Assembly (NCBI GenBank): GCA_041399085.1
Contig: JAWKTM010000009.1
Span: 124,001-188,000, forward strand
Direction of reading: 5' to 3'
From: JAWKTM01 sp041399085
GTDB taxonomy: Bacteria > Planctomycetota > Planctomycetia > Pirellulales > Pirellulaceae
Length of the DNA: 64,000 nt
Numbering within the stretch: the first letter of the stretch is position 1; the number at the start of each line of letters is the position of its first letter. Below are positions 1 through 8,482 of the stretch, in pieces. The notes under the pieces were generated by a model. The model saw only the letters and a list, made by a program, of their open reading frames with translations, did not search any database and was not told the DNA's origin. Both the position numbers and the translations under genes were made by a program.

Positions 1-1017
1 TTCGACTCGAAGTCGGACCGACACTACTTTCGCAACTTCTACATGCGGCGGTCGCTGCGCATCTTTCCGCTTTATTACGGAGTGCTACTGGGTTGCTTCG
101 TCATATTGCCAATTGTATGGCCTGCAAGTATCCAATATCCCTTCGCCGATGCCCGCGAGGTACAAAATTGGCTGTGGCTCTACGGCGTCAACATGCGTGT
201 CGGATGGCATAATGATTGGTGCTTCGGCAGCTTCAACCATTTCTGGAGTCTGGCTGTCGAGGAACATTTCTATCTCATTTGGCCGCTCGCGATATTCGTG
301 CTTTCCCGGCGTTCCGCGATGAATGTGTGCGTCGTGTTCGGCATTTTCGCGCTGGTCGCCAGAATCGCTTGGCTCGTGCTAGGGGGCAATGGACTGGCGC
401 CAGAAGTTTTCACGCCATTCCAATTCGACGCGCTGCTGATCGGAGCGTGGCTGGCCTTAGCCGCTCGAGGCCCCGGCGGCCTGGCGGCACTAGTTCCCGC
501 GTGCCGACTCGCATTTCAATTGTGCTTGGGTTTGCTCTTACCCGAGATGGTTTTGCATCAACGGTGGCTCACCGTGCCGTCGACCTTCTACGCTATCATG
601 TTTGGATCGCTAATCATTCTAGCATTGAGCGCGAAGCGAGGAGGATTGGCCGAGCAATGCTGGAATTCGCGCTGCCTACGATGGCTTGGCAAGTATAGCT
701 ATGGCATGTATGTGTTTCAGAACCTGTTAATCCCCGTTCTGGCGATGCTTTTTACCGCCGAGAGCCTGGCCGCGTTGTGTGGATCGGCATTTGCCGGCCG
801 ACTTCTTTATCTGGCAGTCATGTTTGCCGCAACGATGGTCACGGCCTACGTAAGCTGGCACTTGTATGAGAAGCACTTCCTGAAGCTGAAATGCTTTTTC
901 TCGCCAACGTCGAGCGCTGGAGGCTTAGCGGCTCGGGAAGAGGGCCAAGCTCACCCGAATTTGCCCGAATCGTGCATGCGATCCACTACGCCGATTCGAA
1001 GTACGCCACAGCCATGA
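1..1017 (+). CDS. Acyltransferase family 3 membrane protein (5' truncated by window edge)
   Basis: The open frame runs from base 1, so the true start lies left of the window; about 338 residues are visible. The opening residues (RNFYMRRSLRIFPLYY) are the hallmark of the acyltransferase-3 (OafA/YrhL-like) family, and the segment NHFWSLAVEEHFYLIWP further in fits the conserved core. Multiple hydrophobic segments follow, as expected for a multi-pass inner-membrane O-acyltransferase. The family moves acetyl or other acyl groups onto sugars of surface polysaccharides or lipids; the acceptor here cannot be told. The 3' end overlaps the convergent egtD gene by 32 bases. Family assignment is firm; substrate is unknown. 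Confidence 0.85.
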   Translation, partial: FDSKSDRHYFRNFYMRRSLRIFPLYYGVLLGCFVILPIVWPASIQYPFADAREVQNWLWLYGVNMRVGWHNDWCFGSFNHFWSLAVEEHFYLIWPLAIFVLSRRSAMNVCVVFGIFALVARIAWLVLGGNGLAPEVFTPFQFDALLIGAWLALAARGPGGLAALVPACRLAFQLCLGLLLPEMVLHQRWLTVPSTFYAIMFGSLIILALSAKRGGLAEQCWNSRCLRWLGKYSYGMYVFQNLLIPVLAMLFTAESLAALCGSAFAGRLLYLAVMFAATMVTAYVSWHLYEKHFLKLKCFFSPTSSAGGLAAREEGQAHPNLPESCMRSTTPIRSTPQP

Positions 1018-1954
1018 AGGCTCGCGAATCCGTCCAAACCTGACGGCACATGAAACCAGCGTGGGCCAGCATCGCACGAAACGCCGGGACTCGATATTTG
1101 TGGGAGTACTCGGTACAAATTGACTCGCCACGATCGAACTCAATCCCGGTCGACCCGATCAAAACGGCTTGATCTGCCGTACTAACAAGGTGCATCTCAA
1201 TGCGGCACAACAATTCATTGTAGATGGCCCGATGCCGGAATCTTTCCACCACGAAATCGGCACGCAGCTCTCGGTTCATTCTATGTAACAGATTTAGATT
1301 GAAAGCTGCGGTAATGCCCCGAGAATCGTTATAGGCCGCCTCTAATATCTCACGCGACTTGTGCAAATCGAATCCAATTAACAGCCCGCCACCCGCTCCC
1401 ACCAAGTCGCGGATATGCCGCAACAAACGACGGGCCTCTTGTGGCTCAAAGTTTCCAATTGTGGATCCGGGGAAATAGACCACTCGGCGCAGCGAAGCCG
1501 TATCGCCATCCGGTGGCATGATCGGCTTGGTGAAATCAGCCACTAGCGGCCTTACTTCCAAATGCGGGTAGTCGGCGGCGATGTTCGCGGCAGAAGCCAG
1601 CAAGTGTTCGCGTGAAATATCCACCGGCACATAAACCGTCGATTCGTCAAGCTGATCCAACAGCAGGCGACTCTTAGTGCTACTGCCACTTCCAAACTCG
1701 ACCACCATTGCGTCCGTACCGATCCATCCAGCCATTTCCCCGGCGTGCTCGCGCATGATGGACAGTTCGGTTCGCGTGAGGTAATACTCGTCGAGCTCAC
1801 ATATCTGATCGAATAGTTGGCTTCCGCGACGATCGTAAAAGTATTTGCATGGCAGGCGTTTGGGATGTTGCGTGAGACCGTGTAACACGTCGCGCCGAAA
1901 TTGGCTTGTTTCGGTACGCTCACGCGCATGAGTGGTTTTTGTCGCGGGGACCAT
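986..1954 (-). CDS. egtD: EgtD-like L-histidine N-alpha-methyltransferase
   Basis: A 322-residue SAM-dependent methyltransferase of the EgtD (DUF2260) family. The N-terminus carries the family pattern KYFYDRRGSQLFDQICELDE, followed by the SAM-binding stretch VVEFGSGSSTKSRLLLDQL and the segment VYFPGSTIGNF. EgtD trimethylates histidine to hercynine, the first step of ergothioneine synthesis. The start ATG follows a GAGG ribosome-binding site by five bases. It lies 59 bases downstream of egtB on the same strand, as in two-gene ergothioneine-type clusters. It overlaps the convergent acyltransferase gene at the 3' end. Confidence 0.9.
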   Translation of the reverse strand: MVPATKTTHARERTETSQFRRDVLHGLTQHPKRLPCKYFYDRRGSQLFDQICELDEYYLTRTELSIMREHAGEMAGWIGTDAMVVEFGSGSSTKSRLLLDQLDESTVYVPVDISREHLLASAANIAADYPHLEVRPLVADFTKPIMPPDGDTASLRRVVYFPGSTIGNFEPQEARRLLRHIRDLVGAGGGLLIGFDLHKSREILEAAYNDSRGITAAFNLNLLHRMNRELRADFVVERFRHRAIYNELLCRIEMHLVSTADQAVLIGSTGIEFDRGESICTEYSHKYRVPAFRAMLAHAGFMCRQVWTDSRAFMAVAYFESA

Positions 1955-2013
1955 GAAAACCTCGTTTTCGCCAGTGGTATGAGAAGAGAGTCGCTCGGCC
2001 TATCAATGCGTAG

Positions 2014-3420
2014 TTACCGCGCGAGACGCATTCCGGTGAATTGCCAGCGGGCCGACGGTGGGAAAAAGTTGCGATAGGTAGGGCGAATGTGATCGGCTGG
2101 CGTCGCGCACGAACCGCCACGCAGCACGAATTGATTGCACATGAATTTCCCGTTGTATTCCCCAATGGCTCCGTCAGGTGGCCGATAGCCTGGATAAGGC
2201 GAGTAGGGACTGGCAGTCCACTGCCATACATCCCCATAGATTTGGCAGGGTAGGGGAGCGGTTGGCGTCGCGGGGCAGGGATGAAATTGTCCTCGCTCCA
2301 GCAGGTTGTAACAGGTCACATCCTCGCCTGGTTCCACTGCATCACGTGCGACAACCTCCCACTCAAATTCCGTTGGCAGACGAGCATCACACCAACGGGC
2401 ATATGCGTCGGCTTCGAAGTAGCTGATATGACAAACCGGCTCGTCCGCATCGACAAGCCGAGCGCCGGAAAGCGTGAATTGCCACCAGCTACCGTCCTTC
2501 CGAAACCAATACAGCGGAGCATCCCATCGCTGCTCGCATACCATCTGCCAGCCCAGCGACAGCCACAACTCTGGTCGCTGATATCCTTGGTCTTCCATGA
2601 AACGCAGATATTCGCCACAGGTTACGAGGCGCGAGGCCAGGCGATAGGGGTGAAGCAAGGCCGCATGCCGGGGCGATTCATTATCAAAGGCGAAGCCCAT
2701 CGAGTTGGAATCGTCTCCGGGCCTGAAACCAATTTCGTAAACGCCACCTTCTCTTTCCAGCCAATCCAGTGAACGAGGCTCGCCACCGAACTTCGCCCGT
2801 CTTTCTGGCGATCCTTGTTTGGCTTCGCGAAAGGTTGGCAACAATGGATTCCGCGACAGCACATGTTTGATATCGGTAACAATGAGTTCCTGGTGCTGTT
2901 GTTCATGATGGAGCCCCAGTTCGACGATGGGCAACAGCGAGGCAATCTGCTCCAACGGACCGTCCAGCAGTTCCATTATTCGCTCGTCGACAAATCGACG
3001 ATACTGCATTACTTCCGAGACGGTAGGGCGCGATAGTAGACCCCGCTGATCGCGCGGAAACTGCTGGCCCACGCCGTTATAGTACGAGTTAAACAGATAC
3101 TCGTAACTCTCATGAAATGGCTGATAGTGCGAATCGGACTCCTTGAGAACAAAGGTCTCAAAGAACCATGTTGTGTGTGCCAAGTGCCAGCGAGTCGGGC
3201 TGACATCCGGCATGGACTGAATCACACAGTCCTCAGGTTCAAGTGACTCGCATAACCCTTCGGTCTGCGATCGGACATGTCGGTAGCGTCTTCGCAGGCT
3301 TTCAAGCGAGAGTTGCCAGTCATTCGGATCGCGCATTACAGGCTGCGATTCCAGCGAGAGAGAACCTAGGTCGGCATTGCCCCGTGAATACTTAAACGGA
3401 TGCTTCGTCGGTCTGTTCAT
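2014..3420 (-). CDS. egtB: EgtB-like iron-dependent sulfoxide synthase (DinB + FGE-sulfatase domains)
   Basis: About 468 residues from the ATG at 3420; an alternative start at 3336 is possible, and the frame stays open further upstream without family-like sequence. The DinB-type N-terminal half has the iron-ligand pattern (HLAHTTWFFETF, then HHEQQHQELIVTDIKH). The C-terminal half is an FGE-sulfatase fold (SYFEADAYARWCDARLPTEF, FVLRGGSCATP, RNFFP). EgtB joins hercynine to a sulfur donor (cysteine or gamma-glutamylcysteine) with oxygen. With egtD downstream, an ergothioneine or ovothiol-like thiohistidine pathway is inferred. No egtC or egtE is visible nearby. Confidence 0.88.
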   Translation of the reverse strand: MNRPTKHPFKYSRGNADLGSLSLESQPVMRDPNDWQLSLESLRRRYRHVRSQTEGLCESLEPEDCVIQSMPDVSPTRWHLAHTTWFFETFVLKESDSHYQPFHESYEYLFNSYYNGVGQQFPRDQRGLLSRPTVSEVMQYRRFVDERIMELLDGPLEQIASLLPIVELGLHHEQQHQELIVTDIKHVLSRNPLLPTFREAKQGSPERRAKFGGEPRSLDWLEREGGVYEIGFRPGDDSNSMGFAFDNESPRHAALLHPYRLASRLVTCGEYLRFMEDQGYQRPELWLSLGWQMVCEQRWDAPLYWFRKDGSWWQFTLSGARLVDADEPVCHISYFEADAYARWCDARLPTEFEWEVVARDAVEPGEDVTCYNLLERGQFHPCPATPTAPLPCQIYGDVWQWTASPYSPYPGYRPPDGAIGEYNGKFMCNQFVLRGGSCATPADHIRPTYRNFFPPSARWQFTGMRLAR

Positions 3421-3765
3421 TCCGGCTTCTGGGCTTTCTGAGACAAGCGGGAAATAACGATGATCTTGCCGGAGGTTGCTGACCACGGAATCCAACCATG
3501 GTGGATGAAAACCTTCCACCGTCTCGCGATTGTAGCGCGATCGGCGACCATGCAAATTGCATTTGCCGTGAAAGTTGCGAGAAATCGTGGAATTCGCGAG
3601 CCACGCGAAACGGCGACGGACGCAGTGAGCGAACCCCGTGCCTACGGTCACAGCATTCTACCCGACCAGCGGGAAAAGCTGAGGAGACAGCAAGCGGTCA
3701 TGGGCTCACGTCCGCGTGAAAACAGGACACGATCAGCGAACGCAAGCTATCTAGCCGCCACGTTT

Positions 3766-3815
3766 AAGCAAGAAAAACAAACGTGTCGCCCCAACAATAA
3801 TCGGGGCGACACGTT
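3766..3815 (-). terminator. Rho-independent terminator of the rpoC operon
   Basis: A perfect 13-bp inverted repeat (arms 3780-3792 and 3803-3815, 10-base loop) lies about 40 bases past the rpoC stop. On the minus strand the stem is followed by a T-rich tract (TTTGTTTTTCTTG), the classic intrinsic terminator layout. Confidence 0.9.
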
Positions 3816-3852
3816 ATAAATCGTACGGAGCCCTGCCAGAACGAGCCCTGGT

Positions 3853-6800
3853 TTACTCGTCGCTGGCTCCAAACATTTTGTCCAAGGCACTGGCCGACTC
3901 GCCCGTCGCGGCAGGCTGCTGGCCGTTGCCATCTCCTTCGCCCGCCGTTTGCAACAGCGGGAAGCTGGTGACCAAGGCTCGGTCCTTCTCTTCGGCCATC
4001 GCTTGCAGGGCTTCGGGGCGGTATCGGACCTCCGACTCTTGGAACATGCGGAAGCCTGTTCCCGCCGGGATCAAATGGCCCAAAATCACATTCTCCTTCA
4101 AGCCAACCAAGTTATCGACCTTGCCGGCAAGCGCGGCTTCCGTCAACACCTTCGTTGTCTCTTGGAAGCTGGCCGCGGAGATGAAGCTGTTGCTTTGCAC
4201 CGACGCCTTCGTGATGCCTAACAATTGCGTGCTGGCCGTTGACGGCTTGCAGCGCGATCCCTTCGCGGACTCGCCGCCCAATGCCTCAATCTGCGAGTTG
4301 ACCTGCTCCAACGCTTCCTTCGGCACGATCGTACCGACCTCAAAGTCGCTGTCGCCTTTGTTGGAGACCTTGATGCACTTGGCCAACTCCGTGTTGGCCC
4401 GACGGAAGTCGAACTTATCCATTACCAAACCTGGCAACAGATTCGTGTCGCCCGAATTTTCGATGCGAACTTTCCGCAACATGCGGGCGATAATCACCTC
4501 GATGTGTTTGTCATTGATTTCCACACGTTGGCTGCGATACACCTGTTGCACTTCATGCACCAAGTACTGCTGGACCGCTTCTTCGCCCGAGACTCGGAGA
4601 ATGTCATGCGGGACCAACGGGCCATCGACTAACGCTTGACCTGCCTTAACGATGTCGCCCGAGTGAACCAAGAATCGCTTACCGTGGGGCACCAAGTGTT
4701 CACGTTCGATGCCGCTTTCGCTACGCACGATAATCGTTCGTTTGCCGCGGCGTTTCTCGCCAAGGATTTCCACCTTGCCGTCGATCTCGGCAATCACGGC
4801 GGGATCCTTGGGCTTTCGAGCCTCAAAGATTTCCGTCACCCGCGGCAGACCGCCCGTGATGTCCGTGATACCCGAAGCCTCACGAGGCGTCTTAGCCAAC
4901 ACCGAACCGGCGCTGATCTTCATGCCCTCTTCAACTTCGATGTGAGCTCGTTCCGGCAAATAGTACACGTCCAAGGGCTTGCCGTCGTTGTCCTCGATCA
5001 CGATCTGCGGGTGCAGCTCGCCCTTGTGGTCGATGATCATTCGGCGAACGTGACCGCTGGGGTCCTTTTCCATTCGCATGGTGTCGCCTTCGACCACATC
5101 CTCATAACGAACCTTACCCGAAACTTCCGCGAGAATCGGAATGCTGTGAGGATCCCATTGGCATAATGAAGCGCCCGCCACAATGGTCTCATTTTCTTGG
5201 ACCATCAACTCGGCGCCGGTAGGAACCTCATACTTCTCAAGCTCGCGACCCTTATCGTCCAAGATCGAAATCTCACCGTTTCGTGTGAGGACGATGTTTT
5301 GGCCTTGCTCGTTCTGCACCCAACGCATGCGAGTGAACTTGACCACGCCACCCTTCGTCGCTCGCGTTTCGCTCTCCTCGACACTGGTGTTCACCGTGCC
5401 ACCGATGTGGAATGTCCGCATCGTAAGCTGCGTGCCCGGTTCGCCGATACTTTGAGCCGCGATAATTCCGACAGCCATGCCTTCTTCGACCAAGCTGCCA
5501 GTCGACATATCCATGCCGTAGCAAGATCGGCAAACGCCCAAGGCGGCATCGCACGTCATCGGGCTGCGGACTTGGATCTTCTCCAAGCCGAGTTCCTCGA
5601 TCTTCCGGGCAATTTCGGGAGTGATCATTTGATTCTCACGAACAATCACTTCGTCGGTCACCGGGTTGACGATGTTCTGTCGGCTGACGCGGCCATTCAC
5701 GGCATCGACCAACCGCACTTCCACCTTTTCACCGCGGTAGATAACCCCCTTCGTGATACCTTGAGTTGTCCCGCAGTCTTCCATCGTTACCACCACGTTC
5801 TGAGCCACATCAGCCAGCTTACGTGTCAAGTAACCCGAGTCGGCCGTCTTCAGTGCGGTGTCGGCCAACCCCTTTCGCGCACCGTGTGTCGAGCTGAAAT
5901 ACTCCAGCACGGACAACCCCTCGCGGAAGTTCGCCTTGATCGGCGTTTCGATAATTTCGCCGGTCGGCTTGGCCATCAAACCACGCATGCCAGCCAACTG
6001 ACGAATCTGTTCGATACCACCACGAGCACCCGAGTGAGCCATCAAGAACACTGGATTCACATAACCACCGCCGCCGCGATAGTCGTGTTCCATCGCCGTC
6101 ATCATTTCCGACGTAATTTGTTCGCGGGTATGCGTCCAAATATCCAGCACACGGTTATAGCGTTCTTGCTCGGTGATGATGCCACGGTCGTAGTGCTTTT
6201 GGTACTTCAACACTTCCTTCTCGGCGGCCGTAATGTGCTTTGACTTCGTGTCCGGGGTCACGAGATCATCGGTCGCGAATGACAGGCCGCTACGCGTGCT
6301 TTCACGGAAACCAAGCTGGTTCATATCGTCCAGCAATTGAATCGTGGCGCGCCGGCCCAAACGTTGATAACAGTCGGAAATCACGCTGGCCAAGTCGCCC
6401 GATTTGAGCGGCGTGTTATAGAAATCCATGCCGCGGGGCAGGATCGTGTTGAACAACACGCGACCATAAGTGGTTTCAATAATTGCACCTGGCTTGGCGC
6501 TCTCGTCCTCGGTCTTCAGCCGTTGGTGCGGCGGCAGACGGAGTTTGATTTTCGCGTGCAAGTCGACGACGCCTTGAGCATAAGCCAAGTCGGCTTCGTC
6601 GATCGACGAAAACGTCATCCCCTCGCCACGGCGATTCGGCAGCGAGGCCGTCACGTAATAGCAACCCATCACCGTATCTTGTGAGGGGCTCATGATCGGC
6701 TTGCCATTGGACGGCGCGAAGATGTTGTTGGTGGACATCATCAACGTATGAGCTTCGACTTGAGCCTCGATCGACAGCGGCAAGTGAACCGCCATTTGGT

Positions 6801-8187
6801 CGCCGTCGAAGTCCGCGTTGAATCCCTTGCAAACCAATGGGTGCAAGTGGATGGCGTTACCTTCCACCAAAATCGGCTCGAACGCTTGAATACCCATTCG
6901 GTGCAATGTGGGAGCCCGATTCAACAACACTGGATGATTTTGAATCACGGACTCGAGGATATCCCAGACCTCCTCGTCCTTGCGCTCCAACATCTTCTTC
7001 GCGCTTTTGATCGTGTCGGCATGTCCCAACTCTTTTAATTTACGAATGATGAAAGGCTGGTAGAGTTCGAGGGCGATCTTCTTGGGCAAGCCGCACTGAT
7101 GCAGCTTCAAACGGGGACCGACTACGATCACGCTCCGTGCCGAGTAGTCCACGCGCTTGCCAAGCAGGTTCTCGCGAAATCGCCCCTGCTTACCCTTAAT
7201 CATGTCCGTCAGCGACTTGAGCGGACGATTGCTGCTGCCGAGCACGGGCCGCTTACAGCGATTGTTATCAAACAGCGCGTCGACCGACTGTTGCAACATC
7301 CGCTTTTCGTTGCGAATGATGACTTCGGGCGCGTTCAAGTCCACCAACTTGCGCAGACGGTTATTGCGATTGATAATCCGGCGATACAAGTCATTGAGAT
7401 CGCTGGTGGCGAAGTTTCCACTATCGAGCAATACCAGCGGCCGCAGGTCGGGCGGAATCACGGGGATTACATCCAACACCATCCATTCCGGCTTGTTATC
7501 GCTGTCCCGAATGGCCTCGACGATCTTTAAACGGTTCGTCAAATCCTTTCGTTTCTGCTTGGAGCCGGTTTCGGCCAGATCCTTTCGCAACTCTTGAGAG
7601 AGCGTGACGAGATCCAGCGACATCAGCAGCTTACGAATCGCCTCGGCGCCCATATCCACTTCGAAGCTGCCTTCGCCATACTGCTCGCGAGCCTCGCGGA
7701 ACTCTTCTTCAGTCAGCAGTTGCTGGGGCTGCAACTCCGTGTCGCCCTTGTTCACCACCACATAATCCTGGAAGTAGATCACCTTCTCCAGACTGGTGGT
7801 CTTCATGTCCAACAAGTTGCCCAAACGACTAGGCATGGCTTTGAAGAACCAGATGTGAACCACTGGCGCGGCCAATTCGATATGGCCCATTCGCTTGCGG
7901 CGCACGCGCGAATGCGTCACCTTCACACCGCACCGATCGCAGATCATGCCTTTGTATTTCATACCGCGGTACTTGCCGCAGGCACATTCCCAGTCTTTCT
8001 CCGGACCGAAGATTCGTTCGCAGAACAAACCGTCCTTTTCGGGACGGTACGTTCGATAGTTGATCGTTTCCGGCTTCTTGACTTCGCCAAAGGACCAACT
8101 GCGAATATCGTGCGGTCGGGCCAAGCTAATCTTGACGGAAGCGTAATCGTTAATGCGGTCGTAAGAGCTTTCGCCGATATTAGACAT
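3853..8187 (-). CDS. rpoC: DNA-directed RNA polymerase subunit beta'
   Basis: 1444 residues, full length. The N-terminal zinc-binding cysteines are at residues 68, 70, 83 and 86 (WECACGKYRG, MICDRCGV), and the catalytic magnesium loop NADFDGDQMAVH is intact. Later regions such as GGIEQIRQLAGMRGLMAKP and AAQSIGEPGTQLTMRTFHIG (bridge/trigger region) are also present. It forms the catalytic centre of RNA polymerase together with RpoB. The ATG is preceded by AAGGAG at a normal distance. It is last in the secE-to-rpoC block, separated from rpoB by 295 bases that hold two hairpins and followed by a strong terminator. No frame disruption is seen. Confidence 0.99.
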   Translation of the reverse strand: MSNIGESSYDRINDYASVKISLARPHDIRSWSFGEVKKPETINYRTYRPEKDGLFCERIFGPEKDWECACGKYRGMKYKGMICDRCGVKVTHSRVRRKRMGHIELAAPVVHIWFFKAMPSRLGNLLDMKTTSLEKVIYFQDYVVVNKGDTELQPQQLLTEEEFREAREQYGEGSFEVDMGAEAIRKLLMSLDLVTLSQELRKDLAETGSKQKRKDLTNRLKIVEAIRDSDNKPEWMVLDVIPVIPPDLRPLVLLDSGNFATSDLNDLYRRIINRNNRLRKLVDLNAPEVIIRNEKRMLQQSVDALFDNNRCKRPVLGSSNRPLKSLTDMIKGKQGRFRENLLGKRVDYSARSVIVVGPRLKLHQCGLPKKIALELYQPFIIRKLKELGHADTIKSAKKMLERKDEEVWDILESVIQNHPVLLNRAPTLHRMGIQAFEPILVEGNAIHLHPLVCKGFNADFDGDQMAVHLPLSIEAQVEAHTLMMSTNNIFAPSNGKPIMSPSQDTVMGCYYVTASLPNRRGEGMTFSSIDEADLAYAQGVVDLHAKIKLRLPPHQRLKTEDESAKPGAIIETTYGRVLFNTILPRGMDFYNTPLKSGDLASVISDCYQRLGRRATIQLLDDMNQLGFRESTRSGLSFATDDLVTPDTKSKHITAAEKEVLKYQKHYDRGIITEQERYNRVLDIWTHTREQITSEMMTAMEHDYRGGGGYVNPVFLMAHSGARGGIEQIRQLAGMRGLMAKPTGEIIETPIKANFREGLSVLEYFSSTHGARKGLADTALKTADSGYLTRKLADVAQNVVVTMEDCGTTQGITKGVIYRGEKVEVRLVDAVNGRVSRQNIVNPVTDEVIVRENQMITPEIARKIEELGLEKIQVRSPMTCDAALGVCRSCYGMDMSTGSLVEEGMAVGIIAAQSIGEPGTQLTMRTFHIGGTVNTSVEESETRATKGGVVKFTRMRWVQNEQGQNIVLTRNGEISILDDKGRELEKYEVPTGAELMVQENETIVAGASLCQWDPHSIPILAEVSGKVRYEDVVEGDTMRMEKDPSGHVRRMIIDHKGELHPQIVIEDNDGKPLDVYYLPERAHIEVEEGMKISAGSVLAKTPREASGITDITGGLPRVTEIFEARKPKDPAVIAEIDGKVEILGEKRRGKRTIIVRSESGIEREHLVPHGKRFLVHSGDIVKAGQALVDGPLVPHDILRVSGEEAVQQYLVHEVQQVYRSQRVEINDKHIEVIIARMLRKVRIENSGDTNLLPGLVMDKFDFRRANTELAKCIKVSNKGDSDFEVGTIVPKEALEQVNSQIEALGGESAKGSRCKPSTASTQLLGITKASVQSNSFISAASFQETTKVLTEAALAGKVDNLVGLKENVILGHLIPAGTGFRMFQESEVRYRPEALQAMAEEKDRALVTSFPLLQTAGEGDGNGQQPAATGESASALDKMFGASDE

Positions 8188-8340
8188 CTGCTCGCGCTCC
8201 TTATGGCGTCACCAAGGGTGTGGGTAAATGCAGGTATGTTAGGAAGGCATTCAACGCAACGCCGGTGCGCCGCGGAATCCCCATCGAAATCAAAAAGAAA
8301 TGCAGAGTCAGTCGAGTAAGTGTGTCGTTCATCCCTGTCT

Positions 8341-8386
8341 GATGGAAAGTCCGTCGCGGTTCGAGCCCCACGGCTGACTTTCCATC
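8341..8386 (-). promoter_or_regulatory. Strong hairpin in the rpoB-rpoC spacer
   Basis: An 11-bp perfect inverted repeat (8341-8351 GATGGAAAGTC with 8376-8386 GACTTTCCATC), with a possible inner CCGT/ACGG extension. No T-tract follows on the minus strand, so it is not a typical terminator. It could be an RNase III processing site or a pausing/attenuation element between rpoB and rpoC. The function is inferred only from position. Confidence 0.5.
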
Positions 8387-8431
8387 TCGTCACGTCAATG
8401 GATCGCCCTGAGCCGACCAATCCAGGTCGAT

Positions 8432-8471
8432 GGTCGGCGAAGTCGGCACGGTTTCGTTGGCCTCGCCGACC
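8432..8471 (-). promoter_or_regulatory. Hairpin just after the rpoB stop
   Basis: A 9-bp perfect inverted repeat (GGTCGGCGA at 8432-8440, TCGCCGACC at 8463-8471) begins about 12 bases downstream of the rpoB stop codon. There is no T-tract. Together with the hairpin at 8341-8386 it makes the 295-base rpoB-rpoC spacer structured. It may protect the rpoB 3' end or set the rpoC level; this is inference. Confidence 0.4.
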
Positions 8472-8482
8472 GCGATCACAAG

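Noticed and set aside
3460..3819. Plus-strand open frames opposite the egtB upstream region
   Set aside because: No ribosome-binding site, no family resemblance, and the rpoC terminator lies inside.
5197..6243. Long plus-strand open frame inside rpoC
   Set aside because: Shadow of the rpoC gene on the opposite strand.
8341..8354. GGAAAGTCC resembling RNase P RNA
   Set aside because: It is one arm of a hairpin in the rpoB-rpoC spacer; no other RNase P RNA element is around.
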